Origin: an uncultured Bacteroidales bacterium
GTDB taxonomy: Bacteria; Bacteroidota; Bacteroidia; Bacteroidales; F082
DNA: 48,037 nucleotides
Assembly (NCBI GenBank): GCA_947303335.1
Contig: CAMYYB010000014.1
Location: 1 to 48,037, forward strand
Direction: 5' to 3'
The position numbers and the translations under genes are program-made. Shown here piece after piece: positions 32,382 to 41,345 of the stretch. Under the pieces are notes generated by a model. The model did no database searches. It was not told where the DNA came from and saw only the letters and a program-made list of their open reading frames with translations. How positions within the stretch are numbered: position 1 is the first letter of the stretch; every line of letters begins with the position of its first letter.

Positions 32382-34703
32382 ATGGCAAACAACTTAGTGA
32401 TAGTGGAGTCACCCGCAAAAGCCAAAACCATTGAAGGTTTCTTGGGCAAAGATTTTACGGTGAAAGCAAGTCAAGGTCACGTCCGCGACCTGAGCAAGAA
32501 CACTTTAAGTGTCAACATCGAAAAAGACTTTGAGCCAGAATACGAGATTTCTGACGACAAACAGAATATAGTTGCCGAGTTGCGCAAACTCGCCAAAGCC
32601 GCCGACACCGTGTGGCTGGCATCCGATGAGGACCGCGAGGGAGAATCCATCTCGTGGCATCTTTATGAAGTGCTCGACCTGAAAAAGAAAAAGAACACCA
32701 AACGTATTGTCTTCCACGAAATCACCAAGACAGCCATCCAAAACGCCATCGAGCATCCGCGCGATATCAATATGGGTCTCGTCAATGCACAGCAAGCCCG
32801 TCGCGTACTCGACCGCCTGGTGGGTTACGAACTCTCCCCGTTGCTGTGGAAAAAGGTGAAGCCTTCCCTTTCGGCCGGTCGCGTGCAGAGCGTGGCCGTA
32901 CGCCTCATCGTCGAACGCGAAGAGGAAATCAAGAATTTCGTGCAAAGCAGTGCCTATCGCGTGACGGCTCAATTCACCTTCGTTGAGAATGGACAGGAAC
33001 GCAATCTTCTCGCCGAGTTGCCGCATCGCTTTGAAACCAAGGAAGAAACTAGAAAATTCTTGGAGTCGTGCATCGGAGCCGCCTATAAAGTGGAAAGCAT
33101 CGAGAAAAAGCCCGGCGTGCGTTATCCCGCACCGCCTTTCACCACCTCTACCCTGCAACAAGAAGCCGCCAGAAAGCTCGGCTTCTCTGTGGCCAACACG
33201 ATGCGCATCGCACAGCAGCTCTACGAATCCGGTAAAATCACCTATATGCGTACCGACTCGGTGAACCTTTCCTCGATGGCACTCGAAATGGCGAAAAAGG
33301 AAATCGCTAAAAACTATGGTGCCGAATACGTGAAAACCAGACAATATCATACCAAGTCGAAAGGTGCCCAAGAAGCTCACGAAGCTATCCGTCCCACCTA
33401 CCTCGAACAACATACCATCAAAGGTACAGCCGACGAGAAGAAACTCTACGAACTGATATGGAAACGCACCATTGCCTCACAAATGGCTGATGCACAGATG
33501 GAACGCACCAATGTCAATATCGGTATCTCGACCAGCGACAAACAATTTGTGGCCACAGGCGAGGCTATCCTGTTCGACGGATTCCTGAAGGTCTATATGG
33601 AAAGCTATGACGATGCTCCTGCTGAAAACGATACGGCCATCCTGCCTCCAGTCTCCGAGGGTATGAACCTCAATCTGGAAAAGATAGAAGCCCAACAACG
33701 CTATACCCGTCCCCCGTTCCGCTATAACGAGGCCAGTCTGGTAAAGAAGATGGAAGAACTCGGCATTGGTCGTCCTTCCACCTATGCGCCCACCATTTCC
33801 ACTATACAGAAACGCGAGTACGTCACCAAAACTGATGTAAAGGGTGTCCAACAGGAATTCCAAATCATCGAATTGAAAAACAACAAGATAATCGAAAGTA
33901 CTGGAAAGGAAAACATGGGAGCCGAAAAAGGCAAGCTTATCCCCACCGACATCGGTGTATTGGTCAACAAGTTCCTGATGCAGTATTTCGAAAGCATTAT
34001 CGATTACAACTTCACCGCCAACGTGGAGAAGGAGTTCGACCAGATTGAAGGAGGTCAGCGTGAGTGGAACGCTATGATTCGTGACTTCTACAACTTCTTC
34101 CACAAACAAATTGTCTCCACCACCGAGAACTCAAAACGATTCAGCGGCGAAAAACTGTTGGGTGTCGACCCCGCCACAGGCAAGAACGTCTATGTGAAGG
34201 TGGGGCGATACGGTCCGGTGGCCCAAATCGGTGACACCGAGTCTGATGAAAAGCCTCGTTTCGCTGGACTGAAGAAAGACATGAGCATTGAATCCGTCAC
34301 CCTCGAAGACGTACTGAAACTATTTGAGTTCCCGCGTTCCTTGGGCGTATACGAAGACAAAGAGTTGATTGTATCCGTCGGAAAGTTCGGTCCCTACATC
34401 AAGCACGACAACAAATACTACAGTCTTCCCAAGACGGACAACCCCAACTATTTGGAATATGACCGTGCCGTTGAAATCATCAATGAGAAACGCGAGAAAG
34501 ACCAAAGCAACATCATCCTCGCTTTCGACGAAGACCCCGAACTGAAAGTACTTGACGGACGCTTTGGACCTTACATCTCCTACAAAAAGTCCAATTATAA
34601 GATTCCTAAAGGTACTGATGCCCACGCCTTAAGTTATCGTGACTGCCTCAATATCATTGCAGACCCAAAGAATGCGCCCAAGAAAAAGGTGTCGAAGAAA
34701 TAA
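32382..34703 (+). CDS. topA: DNA topoisomerase I
   Basis: A 773-residue type IA topoisomerase that relaxes negative supercoils. The N-terminal Toprim domain has VIVESPAKAKTI (residues 6-17) and the metal motif DEDREGE (82-88). The catalytic tyrosine is Y288 in ITYMRTDS. The GIGRPSTYAPTI motif lies near 460. The C-terminus lacks zinc fingers and instead carries repeated FGPYI-type modules and a lysine-rich end, as in other Bacteroidetes. It has a strong own promoter and converges on the SprT-like gene. Confidence 0.97.
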   Translation: MANNLVIVESPAKAKTIEGFLGKDFTVKASQGHVRDLSKNTLSVNIEKDFEPEYEISDDKQNIVAELRKLAKAADTVWLASDEDREGESISWHLYEVLDLKKKKNTKRIVFHEITKTAIQNAIEHPRDINMGLVNAQQARRVLDRLVGYELSPLLWKKVKPSLSAGRVQSVAVRLIVEREEEIKNFVQSSAYRVTAQFTFVENGQERNLLAELPHRFETKEETRKFLESCIGAAYKVESIEKKPGVRYPAPPFTTSTLQQEAARKLGFSVANTMRIAQQLYESGKITYMRTDSVNLSSMALEMAKKEIAKNYGAEYVKTRQYHTKSKGAQEAHEAIRPTYLEQHTIKGTADEKKLYELIWKRTIASQMADAQMERTNVNIGISTSDKQFVATGEAILFDGFLKVYMESYDDAPAENDTAILPPVSEGMNLNLEKIEAQQRYTRPPFRYNEASLVKKMEELGIGRPSTYAPTISTIQKREYVTKTDVKGVQQEFQIIELKNNKIIESTGKENMGAEKGKLIPTDIGVLVNKFLMQYFESIIDYNFTANVEKEFDQIEGGQREWNAMIRDFYNFFHKQIVSTTENSKRFSGEKLLGVDPATGKNVYVKVGRYGPVAQIGDTESDEKPRFAGLKKDMSIESVTLEDVLKLFEFPRSLGVYEDKELIVSVGKFGPYIKHDNKYYSLPKTDNPNYLEYDRAVEIINEKREKDQSNIILAFDEDPELKVLDGRFGPYISYKKSNYKIPKGTDAHALSYRDCLNIIADPKNAPKKKVSKK

Positions 34704-34714
34704 CTGTCAGTCAA

Positions 34715-35332
34715 TTAAAGTGCTTGTGCTTCGGCCAATGCCGCTACGAGATAGGTTTTCCCGTTGCTTTCGCATTTGCATTTGTAGCGTGTGCGTTGCT
34801 TCGGGCCTTTTTTGAAAACCAATCCGTTCCTTAGGGCAAACCTTGCACCTTCGGGTAGACCCTCCACTGTACATAGACCTGGAGATTTCTTGTCATATTG
34901 CTTCAATACCCTATGTAACCTGACATCAGCTGTACTGCTTGCCTTGATGTGCTGCAAATGATGATGCAAAGCTTCCAACACATCTTGCGGAAAGATGGAC
35001 TGCGTCATAAAGGGTTGCAACAAAGCTGCAAAACAGGCCTGCCATTCATTCCCGTGAGGCAACACATCGCGCAAGCCATATTGCTGATATACATCGTAAT
35101 GCGCCACTTCGTGGACGTAGGTGACAAGCATCTGATAGGGATTCAGGTCTTGATTGAGTGTAATAGTGCATAGACTTTTCGGTGTCCTCGGTGGACGGAA
35201 GTCACCCAATTTGGAACTGCGGGGTTGCTTGAAATGCAAGCAGAAACGCCTCTCCTGATACAGCTGGCCGACCTGAGCCACCGCCGATTCAGGGAAATAA
35301 CGCTTCAACAATTCAAACTCCTCGGCTTTCAT
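34715..35332 (-). CDS. SprT-like zinc metalloprotease domain protein
   Basis: A 205-residue protein with the zincin motif HEVAH (74-78) in the TYVHEVAHYDVYQQYG segment, followed by the PHGNEWQACF motif. That combination is typical of SprT/Spartan-like proteins, which act on protein-DNA crosslinks in eukaryotes. The C-terminal part carries RYKCKCESNGKTYLV in place of the full four-cysteine zinc ribbon. I chose the ATG at 35332; a start 14 codons upstream would lie deep in the previous gene. It overlaps the end of the small lipoprotein gene by 20 bp. Confidence 0.8.
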   Translation of the reverse strand: MKAEEFELLKRYFPESAVAQVGQLYQERRFCLHFKQPRSSKLGDFRPPRTPKSLCTITLNQDLNPYQMLVTYVHEVAHYDVYQQYGLRDVLPHGNEWQACFAALLQPFMTQSIFPQDVLEALHHHLQHIKASSTADVRLHRVLKQYDKKSPGLCTVEGLPEGARFALRNGLVFKKGPKQRTRYKCKCESNGKTYLVAALAEAQAL

Positions 35333-35501
35333 CGGCGTATAATACTTGGTGTTCCATGGGTTCCTGAGGAGCATAGCTCCACTTGGTGCAGGAATTGCAA
35401 TGACGCGGAGCCCTTACGCGGCCCGGAACCTCTTTCGTCTTGCAGGAAGTGGCGAAAACCGCCAATGACAACAGAATTACTATCCAAATCTTCATTTTCA
35501 T
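35313..35501 (-). CDS. Small lipoprotein
   Basis: A 62-residue lipoprotein with signal MKMKIWIVILLSLAVFATSC, followed by a short mature part with CNSC (HCNSCTKWSYAP) that could bind a metal or form a disulfide. Either ATG of MKM may be used. It starts 7 bp after the EnvC-like stop and overlaps the SprT-like gene by 20 bp, so it belongs to the same minus-strand run. No function assigned. Confidence 0.65.
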   Translation of the reverse strand: MKMKIWIVILLSLAVFATSCKTKEVPGRVRAPRHCNSCTKWSYAPQEPMEHQVLYADESRGV

Positions 35502-35508
35502 ATACTTT

Positions 35509-36696
35509 CTATTTTGACAGCCATTTAGCCGGATCTTGCCGGTTGGTTTCCTTCAGCAGCTCAAAATGCAACTCCGTCTTGTTTTCCGCCTTGCTGGTAT
35601 GCACCGTTCCCAAGTTCTGTCGGGTACTCACTTTGTCACCACGTTTCACGGTGACATTCTCCAGATTGGAATAGACAGTGAAATACTCCCCGTGGCGGAT
35701 GATGACTACCGTATTGGCTCCCGTCAGCTTGCTGACACTGGCCACCTCACCGTCAAAGACAGCACGAGCCTGTGTGCCTTCTACGGTAGCAATATCAATA
35801 CCGTTGTTGGTCACCGTCACCTTGTCCGACACCACTGATGCGTGTTTGCCAAAGGACGATGAGATAACTCCTTGTTCCACGGGCCAAGGGAGTCGACCCT
35901 TGTTGTTGGCGAAATCCGTCGACAAGGTTTTCACCGTCTCTTTGTTCCGTGCATTCGCAAGTCGTACTTCCTCAGCAATGATATCGTCAATAGCCTTCTG
36001 CAACTTTTTGGCCTGCTGCTGTTTGTTCTTGATATCCTGCTTGATGCTGCCCTCTTTTTTCTTCAGTTTGGCCACTTGTCGGTTCAGTTCCTTCTTCTCG
36101 TTTTGCAGTGCTGTCTGCTGGGTCTTCTCATCCGCCAGCATAGCTGCCTGTGCCTCACGTGCCTGTTGGCTGGCTTCCATCTCGCCGCTGATGCGTCGCT
36201 CGGTACTGACGATTTGGTCTATCTTCATCTTTCGGGCCTCGCTGAACTGCCTGATGTAACGCAGGCGTCGGAAAGCCTGATTAAAGTCCTCAGCAGCAAA
36301 AATAAAAGCCAAGTTGTTGTAATGGCTGCGGTTGCGATAGGCGAAGGTCAGCATCTTCGCATATTCCTTACGGAGTTTCGTCAAATCGGAATTCAACATT
36401 TTGATATTCCGTTGACCTGTTTGTATTTCGGAATCGAGATTGGCAATCTGTTGGTTGTATGCCTTGATAAGCTTCTCGCGTTGCTTGATTTGCTTGTCCA
36501 AGATGGAGGCCTCGTTGAGGGTCATCTCCTTGTCCTTGGTGGTCTTCTTCAGCAACTGGTTGGCTGTCGAAATCTCCTTTTGCAACGAAGTGATTTCGCT
36601 CTGCAACTCTTGTTTCGTCTTTCCCTTCTTCTGGCAGTAGGCAGAAGTAGAGCAGACGAGAAGCAACATCCACAATATCAATAAAACCCTCTTCAT
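35509..36696 (-). CDS. EnvC-like murein hydrolase activator (degenerate M23 domain)
   Basis: A 395-residue exported protein with signal peptide (LLILWMLLLVCSTSAYC), a long coiled coil of two helices (about 25-260) and a C-terminal LytM/M23 domain (about 275-390). Where active M23 peptidases have a histidine in HxGxD, this one reads TNNGIDI. The HxH motif is reduced to LHFEL with one histidine. This matches EnvC, which lacks its own activity and switches on cell-wall amidases during septum splitting. It starts 2 bp after the DUF4292 lipoprotein gene. Confidence 0.9.
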   Translation of the reverse strand: MKRVLLILWMLLLVCSTSAYCQKKGKTKQELQSEITSLQKEISTANQLLKKTTKDKEMTLNEASILDKQIKQREKLIKAYNQQIANLDSEIQTGQRNIKMLNSDLTKLRKEYAKMLTFAYRNRSHYNNLAFIFAAEDFNQAFRRLRYIRQFSEARKMKIDQIVSTERRISGEMEASQQAREAQAAMLADEKTQQTALQNEKKELNRQVAKLKKKEGSIKQDIKNKQQQAKKLQKAIDDIIAEEVRLANARNKETVKTLSTDFANNKGRLPWPVEQGVISSSFGKHASVVSDKVTVTNNGIDIATVEGTQARAVFDGEVASVSKLTGANTVVIIRHGEYFTVYSNLENVTVKRGDKVSTRQNLGTVHTSKAENKTELHFELLKETNRQDPAKWLSK

Positions 36697-36698
36697 CC

Positions 36699-37247
36699 TT
36701 ACTTCCGTTTGATGACTATCCTGTCCATTTTATCAGTGATTTTCAGCGGGAACGTCGTTTCTTTTTCCAATCGGATGTTGCTGTATCTGAGCTTCGCAGA
36801 ATAGCCTCGAAGCATCGGACCTTGCAGCAACACCGTTTGATTCTCAACGGGAGGAAGCCCCTCATTATTGTCGAAAAGCAAAGATTGAACCCAAGACAAG
36901 CTGACAGGCTGATTGATTTGAGCAGATATAGTACCCAATGGCTCGGCCAGATAGACTTTGTCCATTCGGTTAATGAGCCAAACCGAGTCGGCATTCATCT
37001 TGACCCGCAGTGCCTCCACACCCATCGTCGCGGTCACGCTAAGCCAGATTATACTGTCACGCCTTATCCTGAGTTGTCCCGAAAGGTTATCGAAATTCTG
37101 TCCTCTGCCTTCCGCCTGAATGCTCAGGTTCGCCGTCATCCATTCAAAGGACTGCGTAGGTGCAGGGGCAACCGTCTTTTTGCGCGAGGCGCAGGAGGTT
37201 GCCGCAAACACCAAGACGAAAAATGCTATTATCATTCCATCACGCAT
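36699..37247 (-). CDS. DUF4292 family lipoprotein
   Basis: A 182-residue lipoprotein (MRDGMIIAFFVLVFAATSC, Cys19). The mature part matches the DUF4292 pattern, with ANLSIQAEGR, LSGQLRIRRDSIIWLSV, GVEALRVKMNADSVWLINR and a late ...FPLKITDKM strand, and looks like a LolA/LolB-type beta half-barrel. That suggests outer-membrane lipid or lipoprotein handling (inference). I chose the ATG at 37247; the longer frame upstream has no signal peptide at its start. The gene is first in a run with EnvC, a small lipoprotein and the SprT-like protein. Confidence 0.85.
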   Translation of the reverse strand: MRDGMIIAFFVLVFAATSCASRKKTVAPAPTQSFEWMTANLSIQAEGRGQNFDNLSGQLRIRRDSIIWLSVTATMGVEALRVKMNADSVWLINRMDKVYLAEPLGTISAQINQPVSLSWVQSLLFDNNEGLPPVENQTVLLQGPMLRGYSAKLRYSNIRLEKETTFPLKITDKMDRIVIKRK

Positions 37248-37387
37248 GATGTTTTTTTCTCTTTCAATTGTCATACCAAAAACCATAAATCCCAACTTTT
37301 TTCGATGCAAAAATAACAAAAAACACGGGTTGAAATCTTGGTTCAAAAAAATTGTTCCCAAATCTTGCGCCGTCTCTATTTTTTTAG

Positions 37388-37395
37388 TAATCTTG
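37388..37395 (+). promoter_or_regulatory. purH -7 box (TAATCTTG)
   Basis: A near-consensus box 25 bp before the purH ATG, with AAATCTTGCG upstream at about -33. It is divergent from the DUF4292 run. Confidence 0.5.
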
Positions 37396-37419
37396 CACAC
37401 TCAATTTTTTCCAAATTCT

Positions 37420-38943
37420 ATGCCATTGAAGAAGATTAAAACAGCTTTAATATCAGTATTTTACAAAACTGGAATAGATAACATCGTCGGCTTATTGAAG
37501 CAGAATGGTGTTCAAATATACTCGACTGGAGGCACCTACGACTTCATCAAGCCGCTCGACCCGACAGTGAAAACTGTAGAGTCGCTGACTGGCTACCCCT
37601 CCATCTTGGGAGGCCGCGTGAAGACCTTGCATCCCAAAGTATTCGGAGGCATCCTGGGCCGCACCCAACTCGACTCAGACCAAAAAGAGATGCAGGAATA
37701 CGACATCCCGCCTTTCGATTTGGTGATTGTGGACCTCTATCCCTTCGAGGAAACCGTAGCACACACCGATGATGCTTCAGCTATCATCGAGAAGATTGAC
37801 ATCGGAGGTATTTCGCTCATCCGCGCCGGTGCCAAAAACTTCAACGATGTACTTATCGTTCCTTCACAGAAATACTACGGAGAACTAATTCAACTGCTTG
37901 AGAGCCAAAACTGCGAGACCTCGTTGGACGACCGTCGTCGTTTTGCCATGTACGCCTTCGGTGTCAGTTCGCACTACGACAGTGCCATCTACAACTGGTT
38001 CGCTAAAGATGAGGCTAACCGCGCCCTCCGTATTGGAGAGGAACAAGCCTCAACACTGCGATACGGAGAAAATCCCCACCAAAAGGGTACTTTCTACGGC
38101 GACTTGGATGCCATGTTCGAGAAACTGCACGGCAAGGAACTATCGTACAACAACCTGCTCGACCTCGATGCGGGTCTCAACCTCATCCGCGAGTTCAACG
38201 AACCCACTTTCGCCATCCTCAAGCACAACAACCCCTGCGGACTGGCCTGCAGAGCCACCGTCAAGGAAGCCTACACAGCCGCTTTGGCCGGCGACCCTGT
38301 TTCGGCCTTTGGAGGCGTGCTGGTGTGCAACCGCCCCATCGACCTTGAGGCTGCTGAAGAGATCAACAAGCTCTTTATCGAGGTCATCGTTGCGCCTGAT
38401 TATGAAGATGGTGTGCTCGATTTGCTCTTCACCAAAAAGAACCGTGTGGTGCTTCGCCTAAAAGCCGACCAATACAAGCCTGTAACGGTAAAGACTGCCC
38501 TGAACGGCTATCTCGTGCAAGACCGCGACCTGCATTCAGAGACCCCTGACGACTTCAAAGTTATCACCGAGAAAGCACCCACAGCTGCAGAGATTGACGA
38601 TATGGTCTTCGCCAACAAGATTGTGAAACACAGCCGTTCCAACGCTATCGTCCTCGCCAAGGGCAAACAACTCTTTGCCTCTGGTATCGGACAAACCTCT
38701 CGCGTTGATGCCCTGCGTCAAGCCATAGAAAAAGCCAAGACCTTCAACTTTGACTTGAATGGAGCCGTGCTGGCCTCCGATGCTTTCTTCCCCTTCAACG
38801 ACTGCGTCGAGCTGGCCCACGAAGCGGGTATCACAGCCATCGTGCAGCCCGGAGGCTCGGTGCGTGACCAAGATTCCATCGACAGCTGCAACCAGCACGG
38901 AATCAGCATGGTATTCACAGGATTCCGACACTTTAGACATTAA
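37420..38943 (+). CDS. purH: Bifunctional AICAR transformylase / IMP cyclohydrolase
   Basis: A 507-residue enzyme for the last two steps of IMP synthesis. The N-terminal MGS-type cyclohydrolase part carries STGGTYDFI, TGYPSILGGRVKTLHP and DLYPFEETV (about 35-112). The transformylase part has RYGENPHQ (214-221), KHNNPCGL (268-275) and GDPVSAFGGV (291-300) and ends in QPGGSVRDQDSI. I chose the ATG at 37420, which starts the conserved domain; a longer upstream frame is not supported. mreB follows 42 bp later. Confidence 0.97.
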   Translation: MPLKKIKTALISVFYKTGIDNIVGLLKQNGVQIYSTGGTYDFIKPLDPTVKTVESLTGYPSILGGRVKTLHPKVFGGILGRTQLDSDQKEMQEYDIPPFDLVIVDLYPFEETVAHTDDASAIIEKIDIGGISLIRAGAKNFNDVLIVPSQKYYGELIQLLESQNCETSLDDRRRFAMYAFGVSSHYDSAIYNWFAKDEANRALRIGEEQASTLRYGENPHQKGTFYGDLDAMFEKLHGKELSYNNLLDLDAGLNLIREFNEPTFAILKHNNPCGLACRATVKEAYTAALAGDPVSAFGGVLVCNRPIDLEAAEEINKLFIEVIVAPDYEDGVLDLLFTKKNRVVLRLKADQYKPVTVKTALNGYLVQDRDLHSETPDDFKVITEKAPTAAEIDDMVFANKIVKHSRSNAIVLAKGKQLFASGIGQTSRVDALRQAIEKAKTFNFDLNGAVLASDAFFPFNDCVELAHEAGITAIVQPGGSVRDQDSIDSCNQHGISMVFTGFRHFRH

Positions 38944-38985
38944 AAACAGATAATTGAACAACTGGACACTATAAACTGACACGAA

Positions 38986-40008
38986 ATGGGAGCATTCAAA
39001 TTCCTCAACAAAGAAATCGCCATTGACCTTGGCACCGCCAATACCATTATCATATACAACGACAAAGTCGTCGTCGATGAGCCCTCCATCGTGGCTATGC
39101 AACGCGACACCAAGAAAATCATCGCCGTCGGTAAACGCGCCATGATGATGCACGGAAAGACACACGACAACATCAAGACCATCCGTCCGCTGCGCGATGG
39201 TGTTATCGCCGACTTCCAAGCTGCCGAGTACATGATGCGTGAGATGATCAAGATGATTAACTTCAAGAACACCATCTTCCCGCCCAGCCTCAAAATGGTC
39301 ATCTGCATCCCTTCGGGCATCACCGAGGTGGAGGAACGTGCCGTAAAGGACTCAGCTGAGCAGGCTGGTGCCAAGGAGGTGCGACTCATCCACGAGCCTA
39401 TGGCAGCCGCCATCGGTATCGGCATCGATGTCCTCGAACCTACAGGCAACATGATTATTGACATCGGTGGCGGTACTTCCGAAATCGCCGTTATCGCCTT
39501 GGGCGGTATCGTCAACAACAAGTCCATCCGCATCGCTGGCGACGACTTCACCGCCGACATCGAAGAATATATGCGCAAACAGCACAACATCATCGTGGGC
39601 GAGCGTACCGCCGAGCGCATCAAGATTGAAGTGGGATCAGCCATCCCGCAATTGGACAACCCGCCTGATGACTACGCCGTGCAAGGCCGCGATATGCTGA
39701 CGGGTATCCCGAAGGAAATCAAGGTCAACTATGCTGAAATTGCCCACTGTTTGGACAAGAGTGTAATGAAGATTGAGACGGCAGTGCTCAACGCCTTGGA
39801 GCAGACCCCGCCCGAACTGTCAGCCGATATCTACCGCACCGGTATCTATCTCACTGGTGGTGGTGCCTTGCTGCGTGGCTTGGACAGACGTCTCAACGCA
39901 AAGACCAAATTGCCCATCCACGTGGCCGACGACCCGTTGCGTGCTGTAGCCCGTGGAACCGGCATCGCCCTGAAGAACTTTGACAGGTTCACCTTCCTTA
40001 TCAAGTAA
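38986..40008 (+). CDS. mreB: Rod shape-determining actin-like protein MreB
   Basis: A 340-residue actin homologue that organises lateral cell-wall synthesis. Phosphate loops are seen in IAIDLGTANTI (11-21) and in IIDIGGGTSEIAVIALGG (about 158-175), with the adenosine motif YLTGGGALLRGL near 290. It starts a four-gene unit mreB-mreC-mreD-mnmA with tight or overlapping junctions. No rodA or pbp2 gene follows mreD here. Confidence 0.97.
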   Translation: MGAFKFLNKEIAIDLGTANTIIIYNDKVVVDEPSIVAMQRDTKKIIAVGKRAMMMHGKTHDNIKTIRPLRDGVIADFQAAEYMMREMIKMINFKNTIFPPSLKMVICIPSGITEVEERAVKDSAEQAGAKEVRLIHEPMAAAIGIGIDVLEPTGNMIIDIGGGTSEIAVIALGGIVNNKSIRIAGDDFTADIEEYMRKQHNIIVGERTAERIKIEVGSAIPQLDNPPDDYAVQGRDMLTGIPKEIKVNYAEIAHCLDKSVMKIETAVLNALEQTPPELSADIYRTGIYLTGGGALLRGLDRRLNAKTKLPIHVADDPLRAVARGTGIALKNFDRFTFLIK

Positions 40009-40011
40009 AGC

Positions 40012-40827
40012 ATGTACAGCCTGTGGCGTTTCATACTGAAGCATCACTTCGTCATCCTTTTTGTCTTGCTCGAAGTGGTCTCCATTCTCTTGCTCGCCCG
40101 CAGCCAAAACTACCACCGCAACCGCATGGTGAACACCACCAGCGATGCAGTGGGGCAGATGTATGCGTGGAGCAGTGAGTTGAGCGATTATTTCCGCTTG
40201 AACAAGACCAACCGACAACTGGCCGAGGAGAATGCCTGGCTGCGACAGCAACTGTCCATCACCAACGACACGACACAGATTACTTACGACATCCTGGAAC
40301 GCGACACTATCTATGAATACATCCCTGCCCGTGTCGTCAACAACAGCATCGGACAGGTCAATAACTACATCATCATCGACAAGGGCAAGGTTGACGGCAT
40401 CGAGCCCGACATGGGTGTCATCTCGTCCGACGGTATCGTGGGCGTGGTTGCCGACGTGAGCCGTCACTATGCCTCCATCCTCAGCCTGCTCCACAGTAAC
40501 TCCGTCGTGGGTGTCCGTTTCAAAAACAGTCAGGAACTTGGCAGCCTGAAGTGGGGCACCAGCAACTACCGCTACGGCCTCGTCGAGGACATCCCCACCC
40601 ACGTCATCATGCACGAAGGCGACACCGTGCTCACCAGCGCCTATTCTTTCATCTATCCTGAAGACCTAATGGTAGGTACCGTGGTGGACACCCGTCCCGT
40701 CAACAGCGGAGCACTCAACACTGCCAAGATACGCTTCGCCACCGACTTCGCCACCCTGCGCTACGTCTACGTCATCCGCAATATGCACAAATCCGAACTT
40801 GACTCACTCAAAGCCAATTTCCGATGA
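40012..40827 (+). CDS. mreC: Rod shape-determining protein MreC
   Basis: A 271-residue protein with one N-terminal membrane segment (FVILFVLLEVVSILLL), a coiled-coil stretch (LNKTNRQLAEENAWLRQQL) and the periplasmic beta domain with NNYIIIDKGKVDGIEPDMGVIS, GVVADVS and the late VGTVVD strand. It links MreB to the wall synthesis machinery. It follows mreB by 3 bp and overlaps mreD by 4 bp (ATGA). Confidence 0.95.
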   Translation: MYSLWRFILKHHFVILFVLLEVVSILLLARSQNYHRNRMVNTTSDAVGQMYAWSSELSDYFRLNKTNRQLAEENAWLRQQLSITNDTTQITYDILERDTIYEYIPARVVNNSIGQVNNYIIIDKGKVDGIEPDMGVISSDGIVGVVADVSRHYASILSLLHSNSVVGVRFKNSQELGSLKWGTSNYRYGLVEDIPTHVIMHEGDTVLTSAYSFIYPEDLMVGTVVDTRPVNSGALNTAKIRFATDFATLRYVYVIRNMHKSELDSLKANFR

Positions 40828-41345
40828 ACAGGACCGCACTACATATCTTCCGTTTCATAGGTTTGGTACTCTTGCAGGTACTGGTCATCAACCATGTCCG
40901 TTTAGGCGGTTATGTCCACCCCTACATCTACCTTCTTTTCGTCATGATGCTGCCCATCTACATGCCGGGCTGGCAACTGCTCATGCTGGGCTTCAGCACA
41001 GGACTCACTATCGATTTGTTCACTGGTACGCCTGGACTTCATGCGGGAGCCACTACCTTCCTGGCTCTCTGTCGTCCTGCTATCATCAGGCTCATCTCAG
41101 GCACACAGAAGTTTGAAAGCATCCACGAGCCTAACCTCAACCAATTGGATGGCGTATGGTTTCTGCGCTATACCATCGCCTGCGTCTTCGTGCATCATTT
41201 CTCTCTGTTCTTCCTCGAATCGTTCAGTTTCCATCTCTTTGGCCAAATCATGTTGCGCATCGTGCTCAGCGTCCCCATCTCCGTTTTCCTCATTATGATA
41301 TTGCTCTTTATTTTCAAGTCCAACAAGAAAGGAGTTGAACGATGA
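40824..41345 (+). CDS. mreD: Rod shape-determining protein MreD
   Basis: A 173-residue integral membrane protein with about five membrane segments, in the fixed position after mreC. The YIYLLFVMMLPIYMPGW and FSTGLTIDLFTGTPGLHA segments match the family; the second is the conserved GLxxDxFxG-type motif. It overlaps mreC and mnmA by 4 bp each. Confidence 0.93.
   Translation: MNRTALHIFRFIGLVLLQVLVINHVRLGGYVHPYIYLLFVMMLPIYMPGWQLLMLGFSTGLTIDLFTGTPGLHAGATTFLALCRPAIIRLISGTQKFESIHEPNLNQLDGVWFLRYTIACVFVHHFSLFFLESFSFHLFGQIMLRIVLSVPISVFLIMILLFIFKSNKKGVER

Noticed and set aside
32505..33413. 302-residue minus-strand frame
   Set aside because: Antisense to topA, whose motifs are all in place. Cysteine, phenylalanine and glycine bias marks it as a shadow.
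37120..37419. Extended N-terminus of PurH
   Set aside because: The 100 extra residues are antisense to the DUF4292 gene and its leader. The conserved domain and -7 box fit the ATG at 37420.
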